Shown here: in pieces, positions 37,249-47,027 of the stretch
Layout: each line of letters starts with the position of its first letter
Numbering within the stretch: position 1 is the first letter of the stretch
From: Gemmatimonadota bacterium
GTDB taxonomy: Bacteria; Gemmatimonadota; Gemmatimonadetes; Gemmatimonadales; Gemmatimonadaceae
Direction of reading: 5' to 3'
Assembly: GCA_016874035.1 (NCBI GenBank)
Contig: VGVM01000001.1
Span: 101,878 to 165,877, forward strand
DNA length: 64,000 nt
Position numbers and translations under genes: made by a program
Notes under the pieces: generated by a model
What the model was told of the DNA's origin: nothing
What the model saw: the letters and a program-made list of their open reading frames with translations, nothing else
Database searches by the model: none

Positions 37249-38337
37249 CTACGGCGTCGCGACGACCGGGTTGGAAAGCGTGCCCACGCCCTCGTAGGAG
37301 CACGCCATGCGATCGCCCGCCTTGAGCAGGATCGGCGGGTTGCGCGCGGAGCCCACGCCCGGCGGTGTGCCCGTCGCGATCACATCGCCCGGCCGCAGGG
37401 TCAGGATCCCGCTCGCGTAGGCAACCTGCTCGAACACGTTGTGGATCATCTGCGCCGTCGTGCCGGTCTGGAGTTCCTCGCCATTCAGCACGAACGTCAT
37501 CTTCATCCGGCCCACGTCCGGGATGAACTCCTTCGGCGTGATGAAGGGGCCCATCGGCGCAAACGTGTCGTGGTTCTTCGAGATCACCCAGTCGGAGCCA
37601 TGGCGCGAGTCGCCGCGTCCGCCGCGGTCGGACATGTCGTTCTCGTTCGTGAACCCGAAGATGAACGCGCCCGCCTGGTCCACGGTCGGTCGCGTGGTGG
37701 TCTTGCCGATCACGACGCCGAGTTCGCATTCCCACTCGATCCGGTCGCGCTTGGGCGGGATGCGGACCGGTTCGCCGTGCGCCACGATCACGCCGGGCGA
37801 CTTCATGAACATGTACGGGTTCCAGCGCCAGTCGTCGCTTGCGCGCTCCCAGATTCCGGGCGAGCTGGTGGTGCCTTCGAGCGCGCGGCCGGCCGTGGGC
37901 GGGTTCGAGCCCAGCAGGCGTCCGCGGGCCATCTCGATATCGTGCTCCGCGTAGTTCACGGCGACGTTGAGCATGACCGTGGGATACATGATCGGCGGCA
38001 GGATCTTGAGCGTACGCAGCTGGTGCACCCAGGCCGGGCGGTTCGCGCGCGAGACATCGCCCGCGGCGGCGATGAGCTCAACGATCCGCGCGCGGACGCC
38101 GGCGTCGTAGCGCGTGATCAGGTCCTTCATGTCCGCGACGGCCGCGAGCGTCGAGCGCTGTGCGGTGACGGCGCGGTGCGCGGCGTTGAAGTCAATCACG
38201 AACGAGTCGCGGACCACGACGCCGACGAACACACGGTCGCCCTGCGACAGCGTCCCGACCTTGAACGGGGTGGGGGCGGGCTGGGCGGAGACTGTTCCGG
38301 CGAAGAACAGGCCCGTGATCAGGGAAAGCGGTCGCAT
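37249..38337 (-). CDS. Exported fumarylacetoacetate-hydrolase-family protein
   Basis: The ATG at 38337, preceded by GGAGG, gives 362 residues; an upstream in-frame ATG at 38418 lacks a comparable site. The N-terminus is a signal peptide (LITGLFFAGTVSAQ). The FAH fold is shown by WECELGVVIGKTT (metal-binding E-x-E), a downstream FGFTNENDMSDR with the metal-binding Asp, KNHDTFAPMGPFI, LRPGDVIATGTPPGVG near the C-terminus and GDRMACSYEGVGTL. FAH-family enzymes are normally cytoplasmic hydrolases or decarboxylases of acylpyruvates, so an exported form is unusual. Confidence 0.88.
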   Translation of the reverse strand: MRPLSLITGLFFAGTVSAQPAPTPFKVGTLSQGDRVFVGVVVRDSFVIDFNAAHRAVTAQRSTLAAVADMKDLITRYDAGVRARIVELIAAAGDVSRANRPAWVHQLRTLKILPPIMYPTVMLNVAVNYAEHDIEMARGRLLGSNPPTAGRALEGTTSSPGIWERASDDWRWNPYMFMKSPGVIVAHGEPVRIPPKRDRIEWECELGVVIGKTTTRPTVDQAGAFIFGFTNENDMSDRGGRGDSRHGSDWVISKNHDTFAPMGPFITPKEFIPDVGRMKMTFVLNGEELQTGTTAQMIHNVFEQVAYASGILTLRPGDVIATGTPPGVGSARNPPILLKAGDRMACSYEGVGTLSNPVVATP

Positions 38338-38456
38338 TGATCCTCCGTGACGTGTGGGGCAGGCCGGGATCGCATGGTGCTCGGCCTTTTGCGTGAAATC
38401 AAACGACGAAAACTGCAAGAAGGAACGATAGGACTTCTTCGTGTTGCCCGTTTCGG

Positions 38457-39923
38457 CTACGCCGTCAAGTCCTCGGGCGCATCGTCCGCGCTGCCGCGGC
38501 GTCGGCGGCCCGGCTCATTGCTGGCGCGTCCATACCGGCCCAGCTCACTGCGCGAAATCCGGCGGCGCGCGACCAGCGCTTCGAGCACCAGCTCGCATGC
38601 AAAGGCGAACTGCGCGTCGTCGTTGGCCGGCGCGAGGGCGTGTTCGATCACGACCGCGGCCAGCCCGGGAACGGTTTCGTACGCGGCCCGCATCACTGCG
38701 GCGCCGGCCTCGTCGCTCACCTGGAGCGCGGCGCCTTCATCGAACCACACGGTGATCGCGTCCGTGTCCGCGTGGGGCGCGTGCGCCTTGAGCGTTGCGT
38801 CAGCGGCGCGGCGGATGAGTTCGCGCGCGATGGTCGCGCCGCCGACGAGTTCGCCCTCGTACTCGAGTTCGAGCTTCCCGGTGATGGCAGGGAGGGCGGC
38901 GTAGATGTCTTCCATCCGCGGCGCCACGCCGGGTTCGCCGAGCGCAATCGCGCGGCGCTCGGCGTTCGAGACGGCGTTCTCCATGACCGTGATCGGCATG
39001 CGCTGTGACACACCGGACCGCCGGTCAATGCGGCGGTCGGTGCGCGCTTCGAACGCGATGCGCTCGACGAGTTCAGACACCAACGGCGACACCTGAACCT
39101 TGGTATCGGGCCGCGCCGTCCACGACTCGGCGCTCGTGATCGCGACGCCGAGCTCGACGGATTCCGGATAGTGCGTGATGATCTCGCTGCCGATCCGGTC
39201 CTTGAGCGGTGTGATGATCTTGCCGCGCGCGGTGTAGTCCTCGGGGTTCGCGGTGAAGCACAGGAGCACATCGAGCGCGAGCCGCACGGGATAGCCTTTG
39301 ATCTGGACGTCCCCTTCCTGCATGATGTTGAACAGTCCGACCTGCACCTTGCCTGCGAGGTCAGGGAGCTCGTTCAGCGCGAAGATGCCGCGGTTGGCGC
39401 GCGGGAGCATGCCGTAGTGGATCGTGAGCTCGTCGGACAGTACGTGGCCGCCGCGCGCGGCCTTGATGGGGTCGAGGTCGCCGATGATGTCGGCGACGGT
39501 GACGTCCGGCGTGGCGAGCTTCTCCACGAACCGCTGGTCGCGTTCGACCCAGTCAATCGGCGTGTCGTCGCCGGCCGCGGCGAGTCGCTCGCGCGCGTAC
39601 TTCGAGATTGGGGCGAACGGTGAATCGTTGATCTCGCTCCCCGCGACGATCGGGATCGCGTCGTCGAGCAGACCGGTGAGGGAGCGCAGGATCCGCGATT
39701 TCGCCTGCCCGCGGAGTCCGAGCAGGATGAAGTTGTGTCGCGAGAGCAGCGCATTGACGATCTGGGGAACCACGGTGTCGTCGTAGCCGACGACGCCGGG
39801 GAAGATCGGCCGCCGCTCGCGCAGGCGCGCGACGAGGTTGGCCCGCATCTCGTCCTTGACGGAACGCGGACCGGCGAGCTTCGCTCGTTTCAGCTCGCCG
39901 AGCGAGCGTGGGTGCTTGGTCAT
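38457..39923 (-). CDS. MoxR/ChlI-like AAA+ ATPase
   Basis: The 488-residue protein has the AAA+ core of magnesium-chelatase subunit I and MoxR proteins. Walker A is G69-L-R-G-Q-A-K75-S76, and Walker B is in GIFALNELPDLAGKVQVGLFNIMQEGDVQI, where ALNE replaces the more common hhhhDE. A sensor-like AIDVLLCFTANPEDYTARGKII and an arginine-finger-like DRIGSEIITHYPESVE follow. The C-terminal part has a basic end. It lies 21 bases downstream of the S9 peptidase on the same strand. A likely partner is the VWA protein at 32580-33860. Confidence 0.88.
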   Translation of the reverse strand: MTKHPRSLGELKRAKLAGPRSVKDEMRANLVARLRERRPIFPGVVGYDDTVVPQIVNALLSRHNFILLGLRGQAKSRILRSLTGLLDDAIPIVAGSEINDSPFAPISKYARERLAAAGDDTPIDWVERDQRFVEKLATPDVTVADIIGDLDPIKAARGGHVLSDELTIHYGMLPRANRGIFALNELPDLAGKVQVGLFNIMQEGDVQIKGYPVRLALDVLLCFTANPEDYTARGKIITPLKDRIGSEIITHYPESVELGVAITSAESWTARPDTKVQVSPLVSELVERIAFEARTDRRIDRRSGVSQRMPITVMENAVSNAERRAIALGEPGVAPRMEDIYAALPAITGKLELEYEGELVGGATIARELIRRAADATLKAHAPHADTDAITVWFDEGAALQVSDEAGAAVMRAAYETVPGLAAVVIEHALAPANDDAQFAFACELVLEALVARRRISRSELGRYGRASNEPGRRRRGSADDAPEDLTA

Positions 39924-39944
39924 GCTACGCGATCCGGTCCATGA

Positions 39945-42728
39945 CTAGGGTACGGTCGGGCGTGCCGGCGCGTCCTTGTTCGCATCGAGCACCTTCTTGC
40001 GGTCGAGCCAGGTCTGCCCGCCCGTGATCCACTTCGGTGCGGTTTCTCCCTTCAGGTAGTGACCGAACCACTGGAGGATCCGGCGCTGGTAGTCCACGGC
40101 GTTCTCGCGCTTGCCGAGGCCGTGGCCTTCGCCAGGATAGTTGAGCATGACGACGTCCTTTCCGGCGCGACGTGCGTAGTTGTAGAGCAGCACGCCCTGT
40201 CGCATGTCCACCGTGGGGTCTTCGCTGCCGATCTCGATCAGCAGCGACTTGGCCTTCATCTCGTGGATCTTGTTGAGCGGCGAGTTGCGCAGCATGGCGG
40301 GGAAGTCTTCCCAGGGTGGGACTTCCATGCGGAACTGGCCGGTTTCCCAGTGGTCGAACTCCGGGACGCTGCTCCAGTGCATCTGGCCGGCGAAACTGAT
40401 CATGTCGGAGATGCCCGCGCCCATCACAGCGGTCTTGAAGAGGCTGCTGTGCGTGGAGAGGTACGCGGCTTCGTAGCCGCCCTGTGAGTGGCCGGCGTGC
40501 CCGATGTTGGCCGGGTCCACGAGGCCACGCGCAATGACCGACTTCACTGCCGGCTCGACCGCGTGCAGCACCGCGACGCCCGGCTCGCGCGGCCGGAACA
40601 CGATGTCCGGCATCAGCACGAAGTAGCCGTTCTGCGTGAACGTGTTCGCGTTGTAATAGTCGTTCTCGCGCGGCGTGATGTAGCGGTGCAGGCCGTCCGA
40701 GAGCAGCTCGTACGTGTACACGATCATCGGGTACTTCTTCTTTGCGTCGTAGTTCGCGGGGTAGTAGAGGATCGCCTGCAGCGGTCGCCCGATCGTGCTC
40801 GTGAAGTTGACCAGTTCCGTCCTGCCCCATGCGTAGTCGCGCTGGAACGTGTTCGTCGCGGTCAGCGCGCGCCCGTCCGCCAACGTCGCGCCGGCGCTGA
40901 ACAGGTTCGGCGAATCAACGAACGTCTGCCGCGTGTACGTGTAGCGCTCGGCGCTGTCGGCGCGCGCAAGCGCGCCAACGGAGGCGTCGGCCATGATCAA
41001 CTCGGACACCTTGCCGCCCGCGAGCTGTGCGTAGCCGCTCCGCTTGGTGCGCTTGCCGAAGACCGAGAGGTACACGGGCTTCGTGAGGTCCACGGCGCGT
41101 GCCGCCGCGGTCGCGTTGAACGCCGCGAACGACGCAATGCGATAGCGCGTCCTGGCCACGGCGCCTTCGGTCAGCCTTGTGCCGCCGGTTCCATCGAGCG
41201 TGAGCTGCCAGACGTCGTGGATGTCGTTCACGAGCAGCGATTCGCCATCGGCCGTCCACGACGGCGCGCCTGCGGGCGGCAGCACATCGGTCGGGTGGTC
41301 GTCATCGCGGTCCACGAAGTCGGCCTTCTTCCCCGCGGTGAGCGAAGCGGTCAGGTTGGTCTTCTTCCCGGACGCGACCTCGAGCGCCCAGTAGTCGCGG
41401 CCGTCGAACCACGCGAGGCGGCGGCCCGTGGGGTCGGTGGCGTAGAAGAACCGGACCTTCTCGAGCGCCTTCGTGCGCGCGCCGGTCGCCAAGTTGATCG
41501 CGTACACGTCCATGAACCGGCGGCCGAACATCTGCCCCCACGGGTATGGCGTGCGATCCTGCTCGACGGCATACCGGTCGCCCTCGAGGATGGTCGTGAC
41601 CCCGCCTTCGTCCTCCGCGATCGGGATCACCGTGTTCCCGCCGATGCGCCACGCGGCGACGCGCGTCGCGCGCAGGTCGGCCTGCTCCGACGAACGCTGT
41701 TGCGGGATGACCTCGACGTCCTTCGCGTGCCAGATCTCGACATCGGAGACTTTCTCGTCCGATTTCTTCGGCTGGTCGGCGACCGCCTCGCGACTGCGGA
41801 GGCCGATGTACAGCGTGGCGCCGTCCGCGGACCACGTAGGGCGGCGCGTGTCGCTGATGCGCGCTTTCGCGCCGAGCACCTGCGGCAATGCGGCGGGATC
41901 GAGCGAACGCGGTGCGGCGGCCGACTGGTCCGCGCGGCTCCATACGAGCACGATATGCGTGGTGTCGAGGAACGCGCGGTCGGCTGCGGCGCGAAGGACC
42001 GCGAGGTCCGTGGACTTGGCGCGCCACGCGATCGAACGGTGGAGCCCCGGCGCCGCGTCGAGCACGCGGGTCGTGCCCTTGCTGCCGTCGAAGAGCTGGA
42101 GGCTCCCGCCGGCGCCGGCTTCGCCCGGCGTCGTGAACGCGAGGAGCGAGCCCGACTCGGCCCATGCGTGCTCGCCCACTCCGGTGAACACGGTGCGCGC
42201 ACCGGTCGCGAGGTCGTGCACGATCACATCCTGCACGCGCTTGCCCTCGGCGGGGTAGCGCGTGAGCGCGACGTACTTGCCATCCGGACTGAACGCAAAG
42301 GCGGAGACATCGGCGAGCGCGATGCTGTCGCGGCCGTTCAGGTTCCGCGCGGCGAAGCTCGTGCGCACGGGCTTCCGGTCCTTCTGCAGCTGGTCGCGGA
42401 CCTTCGGCGCGACCGTGACGAGATGCCCGAGCCAGCGCGCGTTCGTGGTGAAGGCGGGCTGCGTGGCGTACTTGATGCGAATTGTCGTGTCGCGCTGGCC
42501 GCCGCGGACGTGGAGTTCGTTCTCCTCGTCCACGCGGTTGATGCCGATCGCGATCCAGTCGCCTGAGGCCGACATCCGCGTCGCGCCGATGGATTCCCAC
42601 TTGCCGAAATCGGCGGGCTTGAGCGTGGGTTTGTCCTGGGCGCTCGCGGTGGTCGCTGTGAAGGCGTTTGCCAGCGCGGCCAGCGTTAGCGCGGCGGCCG
42701 CACGGCGTACTTGTGACGAATCGGGCAT
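39945..42728 (-). CDS. Exported S9-family prolyl-oligopeptidase-like peptidase
   Basis: The ATG at 42728 (the open frame extends upstream to 42851) starts a 927-residue protein with a signal peptide (ending in ASAQ). An N-terminal propeller (about residues 45-620) has blades such as SPDGKYVALTRYPAEGKR. The catalytic alpha/beta hydrolase domain has S748 in GHSQGG, D837 in GSEDPTV and H869 in GEGHGLG, a complete triad. Such enzymes cut short peptides, often after Pro, in the periplasm or on the surface. The context of SusCD-like uptake and other exported hydrolases in this window fits peptide scavenging. Confidence 0.92.
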   Translation of the reverse strand: MPDSSQVRRAAAALTLAALANAFTATTASAQDKPTLKPADFGKWESIGATRMSASGDWIAIGINRVDEENELHVRGGQRDTTIRIKYATQPAFTTNARWLGHLVTVAPKVRDQLQKDRKPVRTSFAARNLNGRDSIALADVSAFAFSPDGKYVALTRYPAEGKRVQDVIVHDLATGARTVFTGVGEHAWAESGSLLAFTTPGEAGAGGSLQLFDGSKGTTRVLDAAPGLHRSIAWRAKSTDLAVLRAAADRAFLDTTHIVLVWSRADQSAAAPRSLDPAALPQVLGAKARISDTRRPTWSADGATLYIGLRSREAVADQPKKSDEKVSDVEIWHAKDVEVIPQQRSSEQADLRATRVAAWRIGGNTVIPIAEDEGGVTTILEGDRYAVEQDRTPYPWGQMFGRRFMDVYAINLATGARTKALEKVRFFYATDPTGRRLAWFDGRDYWALEVASGKKTNLTASLTAGKKADFVDRDDDHPTDVLPPAGAPSWTADGESLLVNDIHDVWQLTLDGTGGTRLTEGAVARTRYRIASFAAFNATAAARAVDLTKPVYLSVFGKRTKRSGYAQLAGGKVSELIMADASVGALARADSAERYTYTRQTFVDSPNLFSAGATLADGRALTATNTFQRDYAWGRTELVNFTSTIGRPLQAILYYPANYDAKKKYPMIVYTYELLSDGLHRYITPRENDYYNANTFTQNGYFVLMPDIVFRPREPGVAVLHAVEPAVKSVIARGLVDPANIGHAGHSQGGYEAAYLSTHSSLFKTAVMGAGISDMISFAGQMHWSSVPEFDHWETGQFRMEVPPWEDFPAMLRNSPLNKIHEMKAKSLLIEIGSEDPTVDMRQGVLLYNYARRAGKDVVMLNYPGEGHGLGKRENAVDYQRRILQWFGHYLKGETAPKWITGGQTWLDRKKVLDANKDAPARPTVP

Positions 42729-42988
42729 TGTCGAACTCCAGATGATGCGGGAAATCGGTAGCCCCAAGCTACTCCGCGCGTCCCGGCACCGCAGGGTACG
42801 CCGCTCTCCAGTTCGGGTCGCCGGTACAGCTCGCACGCCCGTCTCGGCCAAACGAGCGTAAGAGAATCACGAGAAAGGTCAGAACAACGAGAGACCCGTT
42901 GTTCTGGCAGGTTACGCCTGTCGCTTGCCGCGCATCCGCCGAGGATCAGGCAATAGCAGTTGTTCCTCGCGTCGTTCGACGCCGGTGG
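42729..42988. other. Intergenic region with hairpin upstream of the S9 peptidase
   Basis: This 260-base region lies between two minus-strand genes. It holds a perfect inverted repeat at 42880-42889 and 42897-42906 (CAGAACAACG, 7-base loop), a weak terminator for the DUF1801-like gene. The rest should hold the S9 peptidase promoter. I see no open frame. Confidence 0.45.
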
Positions 42989-43432
42989 CTACGACTTGGC
43001 GTGGCTGGTCCACCCGTCGGCCTTCGCGGCCTTCGCGGCCTTCGCGGCCTTCGGCGACTTCGCGCCCGCGACGTTTCTTGCCACGGCCGCCTTGATCAAT
43101 GCGGTGAACGCGCGGGCGTTCAGCGTTTCGCCTTCGCGAATATCAATCGCGCGGCGCTTGTTGCCGGCGAGGCTCGCATTGAACAGTCGCGCGGGATCGG
43201 GCACGGTCGCGCCGTTGGCGAACGTGAGCTTCACCGCCTTCGCGTACGTCTCGCCGGTGCAGATGATGCCATTGCACGACCACACCGGAACTTCCCACTT
43301 CCACTCTTCGACGATCTCGGGGTGGGCAGCCAGCACCAGCTTCCGAACCTGTGCGAGTGTCTTGCCGCGCCAGCCGCCAAGTTCGCGGATGCGCTTGGTG
43401 ATGACCGCGGACGCTGGTGAACTACTGGGCAC
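42989..43432 (-). CDS. DUF1801-like (YdhG-type) small protein with Lys/Ala tail
   Basis: The GTG at 43432 overlaps the M23 gene end, giving 147 residues; a longer open frame to 43687 is a shadow. The core (about residues 10-120) has the features of DUF1801/YdhG proteins: ITKRIRELGGWRGKTLAQVRKLVLAAHPEIVEEWKWEVPVW-type N-terminal block, CNGIICTGETYAKAVKLTF, and a C-terminal basic region. The end is a Lys/Ala repeat (AAKAAKAAKA) encoded by 9-base tandem units (43021-43056). Function is unknown for the family; some members are linked to stress or iron. Confidence 0.75.
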   Translation of the reverse strand: MPSSSPASAVITKRIRELGGWRGKTLAQVRKLVLAAHPEIVEEWKWEVPVWSCNGIICTGETYAKAVKLTFANGATVPDPARLFNASLAGNKRRAIDIREGETLNARAFTALIKAAVARNVAGAKSPKAAKAAKAAKADGWTSHAKS

Positions 43433-44702
43433 TGGTCGCCGTGATGACGCCAGCTCCGCGCGAAAGCAGGCCGGAGAGCGTGTGCCGGGCAGTTTCGAAC
43501 CCCGACTTCGCGGAGTTCGGCATAGGAGTACCGTCCACGTTGCGAAGCGCGAGTGACGGGCTTGTCTGCCGCCCGCCGACGAGGATTTCGAAGTGCAGGT
43601 GCGGCGCGGTGGCGAGGCCCGTCGCGCCGACGTAGCCGATGATGTCCTCCTGCTGCACACGGACACCCCGCGCCATACCGCGTGCAAACCGGCTCAGGTG
43701 CGCGTAGCGGCTCACGTAGCCGTTCGGGTGGCGCACTTCAATGATGTTCCCGAACCCCCCGGGTTCGCTGCCGACGCGCGTCACGGTGCCGTCGCCGATG
43801 GACATGATCGGCGTCCCCGATCGCGCGCCGTAGTCGAGCCCGCGGTGCGGGCGCCGCACGCCGAGTATGGGGTGGTAGCGCATGCCGAACGCGGATGTCA
43901 CGCGCGCAAACTCGATGGGCGCGTGCAGGAACGCCGTCGCGAGCGATTTCCCGGCGGCGTCGAAGTACACGTTTCGGATGCCGGGCACTTGATAGTGGTA
44001 CGCCTGGATCGGCTTCTTGTTGACCTGCAGGCGCGAGGCGAGCACGCGCCGCACACGCGTCGTGTTCTCGGGACCGCGGGCGCGCTCCACGACCGCTTGC
44101 ACGGAATCGCCGGGCTGCAGCTCGCGCGTCATGTCCACGCGGTACTTGTACACGTCGGCGATCTCGAGAACGAGCGCTTCGTGGGACGCACCCGGGAAGA
44201 GTGATCGCGCTGAGTCGCCTGTGGCGTCGTAGAGGTTCGTACCCACCGCGCCGCGCACGACGATCGTGTCGTACGTCCACGGCAGTTCGCGCACCACGGC
44301 GGTCCAGCGACCGCCGGCCGCCGAGTCCGCGGTGGCGGCCGGAGCCGCCGCGTTGCCGGCGCCATTCGCCGCGGGCGCAGGCAGTACGCGAGACACGGAG
44401 ACCAGCCGGTCGATCGCGAGCTTGAAGCGCACTTCGCGGGTCGGGGCCGCCGAGTCGGCGCGGACGAACTCCACCGCGAGTTCCGGCCGCACCCGCCTCG
44501 GGTCGATCATGGGAGTCGCGGCGAGCACCTCGCGGACGGTCGGGCCGTCGAGCCCGCCGCGGCGCAGCAGGATGTCGAGCGTCTCCTCGTCGCGCAGCGT
44601 GTCCGCCGTGACGTACTCCTGCGGCCCTTTGCCGGCGCCGCTGTTCGAGCACGACGCCGACACAACCAGCGCAGCCGCGGCGAACGCGATCGTGGCGCGC
44701 AA
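43422..44702 (-). CDS. M23-family metallopeptidase lipoprotein
   Basis: The TTG at 44702 gives 426 residues, with a lipobox ending in C18. A middle part has OapA/LysM-like features (for example QVNKKPIQAYHYQV). The peptidase domain (about residues 265-380) has the zinc motif H286-x3-D290 in HRGLDYG and the H-x-H of H368-L-H370 in HLHFEI, plus GMRYHPILG. Such proteins cut peptidoglycan cross-bridges or activate amidases during division or envelope remodelling. The stop overlaps the DUF1801-like start; 4 bases separate it from the molybdopterin gene. Confidence 0.92.
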   Translation of the reverse strand: MRATIAFAAAALVVSASCSNSGAGKGPQEYVTADTLRDEETLDILLRRGGLDGPTVREVLAATPMIDPRRVRPELAVEFVRADSAAPTREVRFKLAIDRLVSVSRVLPAPAANGAGNAAAPAATADSAAGGRWTAVVRELPWTYDTIVVRGAVGTNLYDATGDSARSLFPGASHEALVLEIADVYKYRVDMTRELQPGDSVQAVVERARGPENTTRVRRVLASRLQVNKKPIQAYHYQVPGIRNVYFDAAGKSLATAFLHAPIEFARVTSAFGMRYHPILGVRRPHRGLDYGARSGTPIMSIGDGTVTRVGSEPGGFGNIIEVRHPNGYVSRYAHLSRFARGMARGVRVQQEDIIGYVGATGLATAPHLHFEILVGGRQTSPSLALRNVDGTPMPNSAKSGFETARHTLSGLLSRGAGVITATSAQ

Positions 44703-44706
44703 CCGA

Positions 44707-46806
44707 TCAGTCAGCAGGCCGGATCTCCACGAGATTGTCGTAGAACACGGGGCCTGCGCCCATGTCGGTCAGACGCTGCGACGTAGTGTCGTTCGCGTTC
44801 TTGCCGTCCGGCGCGAGCTTGGTCCACCATACGCTGGGCGCATTCGCGACGCCTTCGCGGACGGCTTCACCCACGCGGGCGACACCGGTGAAGAAGCCGC
44901 GATCGTTCCCGACGACCACTCGCATGCCCTCGACGATGCCGCGCGCCGAGGCGTCGGCGACGTTCATCACGATCTCGGGCTCGGCGTTCCGTCGCAACGA
45001 CTCGACGTTGACGAAGGTGGAGTTGAGGAACTGGTGCCGCGGACTCGAGATCAGCGCGAGCGGGAATCGTGCGGCGAGCTCCGGCGTGGTCTCCGGGAAC
45101 TCGTGCGGTGGCGTGAAGTTCGGCACCGGGTCGAGCCCCATGGCCGCCATGCGCTCCGAGTAGAACTCGCACTTTCCGCTCGGCGTGAGGAATCCGCCGT
45201 CGGCGTAGGGCAGGAAGGGCTTCGGCACGTTGAGCCGCACCCAGCCATGCTCCGCGAGTGCCTCGAAGGTGACGCCCTTCATCCGTTCGCCCGGGGAATC
45301 GAGCGCGCCGCGGATGATCGTGACATCGTCCTCGCGCAACGCGGGATGGTCGAGTCCCATGCGCGCGGCGATGAGCCGGAAGATCTCGCTGTTCGGCTTC
45401 GACTCGCCGATGGGAGCGATGGACGGCCGGTTCAGCGTGGCGTAGAGGTGCCCGTAGGAGAAGTGGATGTCCCAGTGCTCCAGTTGCGTGGTCGCAGGGA
45501 GCACCCAATCGGCCCAGTCGGCGGTATCGGTCTGGAAGTGTTCGAGGACGACGGTGAAGAGGTCTTCGCGCGCCAGGCCTCGAACGACGGCATTGCGATC
45601 CGGCGCGACCGCGGCCGGGTTGGAGTTGTACACGATCATCGCCTTCACCGGCGGCCCGCCGACTCCCGCGTCCGGAAGGTTCAGCGCGTCGCCGAGCCGG
45701 ATCATGTTGATCGTGCGCACGGGGCCCGGGATCAGGTCCGGCCGCGCGAGGTTGTCCTTGTTGAACTGGAACGTGCGGCTGGTGGAGAGCTGCACACCGC
45801 CTCCGGGTCGCCGCCAGTGACCGCACACGGCCGGGAGGCAGGCGATCGTGCGCACCGCCATCGCGCCGCCACCGTGGCGCTGCAGTCCGTAGTTGATGCG
45901 GAGGAACGCGGATTTCGCGCGACCGAAGCGCCGGGCGAGCGATACGATCACTTCTTCGGGGATGCCGGTGATGGGCGCGGCGCGCGCGGGCGACCACTCC
46001 GCGGCGCGGGCGCGCAGCTGGGCGATGCCGATCGTGTGCCGTTCGATGTAGTCCGCGTCCTCGAGCCCTTCGGCGAAGATCACGTGCATCATCGCGAGCG
46101 CGAGCGCGGCGTCCGTGCCCGGCCGGATGCCGATCCACTCGTCGCACTGTTCCGCGGTGCGGGTCCGGATCGGGTCAATGCAGATCACCGTCGCGCCGTT
46201 GTCGCGCGCCTTGCGCACGTACGGCCAGAGATGCGGATTCGCCGTCAGCGTGTTCGTGCCCCAGAGGAGCACGAGGTCGCTCCACGGCAGCCCTTCGCCG
46301 TCCGCGCCCATGTTCGCGCCGACGGTCATCTGCATGCCGGCGGCGCCTGCCGTGGCGCAGATCGTCCGGTCGAGCAGTGACGCGCCGATCAGGTGGAAGA
46401 ACCGGCGGTCCACCGATTCGCCCTGGACGTAGCCCATCGTACCGGCATACGAATACGGGAGGATCGCCTGCGGGCCGAACTCAGAGCTGCGAATCGCATT
46501 CAGCCGCGCGGCGATATCGGTGAGCGCCTCTTCCCACGTTGCGGGTTCGAACTTGCCGCTTCCCTTCGGGCCCACGCGCCGGAGCGGCGTCGTAAGCCGG
46601 TCCTTGTGATACGTGCGTTCGAGATACCGATTCACCTTCGCGCAGAGGAATCCCTGCGTGAACGGATGGTCCGGGTCGCCCTGCACGCGGGTGGCGCGGT
46701 CGCGTTCCACCGTGACCAGCATCGCGCAGCAGTCCGGGCAATCGTGCGGACAGGCGCCGCGAACTACCGTCGCTGCCGCGTTTTCGTCGTGCGCGTCAAT
46801 CGCCAT
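44707..46806 (-). CDS. Molybdopterin-dependent oxidoreductase (DMSO reductase superfamily)
   Basis: The 699-residue protein begins with a [4Fe-4S] motif C18-x3-C22-x3-C26-x27-C54 (CPHDCPDCCAML and FLCAKV). The molybdo-bis-MGD part follows, with PYSYAGTMGYVQGESVDRRFFHLIGASLLDRTICATAGAAGM and GTNTLTANPHLWPYVRKARDNGATVICIDP as MGD-binding stretches. There is no Tat signal, so it is predicted to be cytoplasmic. The substrate cannot be named from sequence: the family covers formate, nitrate, DMSO and others. No separate electron-transfer subunit or Mo-cofactor gene is next to it. Confidence 0.9.
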   Translation of the reverse strand: MAIDAHDENAAATVVRGACPHDCPDCCAMLVTVERDRATRVQGDPDHPFTQGFLCAKVNRYLERTYHKDRLTTPLRRVGPKGSGKFEPATWEEALTDIAARLNAIRSSEFGPQAILPYSYAGTMGYVQGESVDRRFFHLIGASLLDRTICATAGAAGMQMTVGANMGADGEGLPWSDLVLLWGTNTLTANPHLWPYVRKARDNGATVICIDPIRTRTAEQCDEWIGIRPGTDAALALAMMHVIFAEGLEDADYIERHTIGIAQLRARAAEWSPARAAPITGIPEEVIVSLARRFGRAKSAFLRINYGLQRHGGGAMAVRTIACLPAVCGHWRRPGGGVQLSTSRTFQFNKDNLARPDLIPGPVRTINMIRLGDALNLPDAGVGGPPVKAMIVYNSNPAAVAPDRNAVVRGLAREDLFTVVLEHFQTDTADWADWVLPATTQLEHWDIHFSYGHLYATLNRPSIAPIGESKPNSEIFRLIAARMGLDHPALREDDVTIIRGALDSPGERMKGVTFEALAEHGWVRLNVPKPFLPYADGGFLTPSGKCEFYSERMAAMGLDPVPNFTPPHEFPETTPELAARFPLALISSPRHQFLNSTFVNVESLRRNAEPEIVMNVADASARGIVEGMRVVVGNDRGFFTGVARVGEAVREGVANAPSVWWTKLAPDGKNANDTTSQRLTDMGAGPVFYDNLVEIRPAD

Positions 46807-46921
46807 GGCGTCTCGGGGTTGGCTCTAATGTAATGCCCACTACTACCTGTATCCCTTTCCGGTGCGTCACGGAAGCCCAAGTCAACACGTTGCCGGATAA
46901 CGAGTTGCGCTCAGGTCCGGA

Positions 46922-46949
46922 TTGACGTCACCGCCAAAGTGGATACTTT
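46922..46949 (+). promoter_or_regulatory. Candidate sigma-70 promoter for the small lipoprotein gene
   Basis: TTGACG at 46922-46927 and TACTTT at 46944-46949 with a 16-base spacer (GATACT at 46942-46947 is the alternative -10) lie about 80 bases upstream of the ATG at 47028. The region is otherwise non-coding (46807-47027). Confidence 0.4.
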
Positions 46950-47027
46950 TCATCGCTGTCACATGACTGCGTGTTTGGCGCAGCTGACCCTGTGCCATAC
47001 CCCCAAATCCTTTCAGGAGTGTTCCAC

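Noticed and set aside
40488-42566. A 692-residue open frame on the plus strand
   Set aside because: It is antisense to the S9 peptidase, whose catalytic triad is complete.
43021-43056. Tandem 9-base repeats as a regulatory array
   Set aside because: They encode the Lys/Ala tail of the DUF1801-like protein and are explained by its repeated residues.
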